NCBI GenBank assembly: GCA_028698405.1
Contig: JAQVDF010000111.1
Span: 1 to 6,861, forward strand
DNA length: 6,861 bases
From: Phenylobacterium sp.
GTDB lineage: Bacteria; Pseudomonadota; Alphaproteobacteria; Caulobacterales; Caulobacteraceae
Reading direction: 5' to 3'
The translations under genes were made by a program, and so were the position numbers. How positions within the stretch are numbered: position 1 is the first letter of the stretch; each line of letters opens with the position of its first letter. Of this stretch, positions 6,570-6,861 are shown in pieces. The notes beneath the pieces are model-generated. The model saw only the letters and a list, made by a program, of their open reading frames with translations, searched no databases and was not told the DNA's origin.

Positions 6570-6713
6570 GTCGCGCCTCGCATCACCTATCCAGCCAACG
6601 CCCGCCAAGCGCCGCCGTTCCGCCCGTAGCGCGGGCCCGTGCATCCACCTGCGCCGTCGCACGTATCTGTCGCTGGGCAGGCGCGCGGTGCGCCGGCCGA
6701 GGTCTGAGACTCC
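6570..6713. other. Divergent intergenic region between DUF3606-like and lipoprotein genes
   Basis: These 144 bp separate two divergent genes and should carry both promoters. I could not pick out convincing -35/-10 pairs, an operator or a riboswitch. The only structure seen is a weak 5-bp inverted repeat (GCCCG at 6622-6626, CGGGC at 6632-6636). Confidence 0.4.
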
Positions 6714-6861
6714 GTGAAACATTTCGCCTTGATCCTGCTGCTGGCGCCGCTCGCCGCCTGCGCCGCCCCCGGGGAGCCCTCCGGCCTCTTGTCCAGCTAC
6801 GAAGGGCTCGGCGCGACCAGCAACGGGCTGCGCTCCAGCCTCGCCGAACGCCGGGAGGACG
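6714..6861 (+). CDS. DUF3313-like lipoprotein, N-terminal fragment cut by window edge
   Basis: The first 49 codons of a lipoprotein. The N-terminus has one Lys, a short hydrophobic core (FALILLLAPLAA) and the lipobox LAAC with Cys16 as the predicted lipidated residue. Asp is not at position +2 after the Cys (the next residues are AAPGEP), so outer-membrane sorting is possible. The following GLLSSYEGLGATSNGLRS resembles the opening of DUF3313 lipoproteins, which begin their mature part with SGFLsdYsgL-like sequence; that family is of unknown function. The GTG at 6714-6716 begins exactly at the signal peptide. Upstream GAGG at 6699-6702 is 11 bases away, so the ribosome-binding site is mediocre. 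The family call rests on a short stretch; lipoprotein status is firmer than the DUF assignment. Confidence 0.7.
   Translation, partial: MKHFALILLLAPLAACAAPGEPSGLLSSYEGLGATSNGLRSSLAERRED

Noticed and set aside
6622..6636. 5-bp inverted repeat GCCCG/CGGGC in the divergent intergenic region
   Set aside because: Too short to distinguish from chance in DNA of this GC content.
6570..6722. N-terminal extension of the DUF3606-like gene to a start at 6722
   Set aside because: The extension is Arg-rich low-complexity sequence that overlaps the lipoprotein start; the internal ATG at 6569 has a good ribosome-binding site and gives the usual family length.

Overview
This 6.9-kb window is a very GC-rich bacterial chromosome segment. 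Its strong G/C preference at third codon positions, its GTG starts and its mix of small alphaproteobacterial-type proteins suggest Caulobacterales (Caulobacter/Phenylobacterium-like). The lineage is inferred from style, since no rRNA or other marker gene is present.

Layout, left to right. Positions 1-714 (minus) hold most of an EamA/DMT-type membrane transporter that runs off the left edge. Positions 822-1052 (minus) hold a 76-residue acidic protein ending in an ETFPASDP motif, followed by a perfect 9-bp hairpin at 788-809. Positions 1115-2341 (minus) encode an exported HtrA/trypsin-fold serine protease with a C-terminal array of Asp-rich, probably Ca2+-binding repeats of 13 residues. Positions 2340-6383 (plus) encode a giant exported protein of about 1347 residues: signal peptide, TPR-like helical region, CHAT caspase-like cysteine protease domain with an intact His/Cys dyad, then a long beta-propeller-like C-terminal region. 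Positions 6408-6569 (minus) encode a 53-residue protein resembling DUF3606. Positions 6714-6861 (plus) hold the start of a lipoprotein resembling DUF3313, cut by the right edge.

The centrepiece is the divergent protease/CHAT pair. The two likely start codons share one CATG palindrome (2339-2342), so the genes have no intergenic region and their control elements must lie inside each other. Both products carry signal peptides. Two proteases of different catalytic type, one with scaffold domains (TPR plus propeller) and one with a possible calcium-sensing tail, encoded back to back in the export pathway, make a candidate envelope proteolytic module. CHAT and trypsin-like proteases are known to be associated in intracellular bacterial conflict systems; an exported version would need a different explanation. 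The functional link is inferred from gene order and domain content only.

The flanking genes (transporter, small proteins, lipoprotein) look like ordinary chromosomal content. I saw no mobile element, tRNA, rRNA, CRISPR array or integration site. The only non-coding gaps are short: 715-821, 1053-1114, 6384-6407 and 6570-6713.
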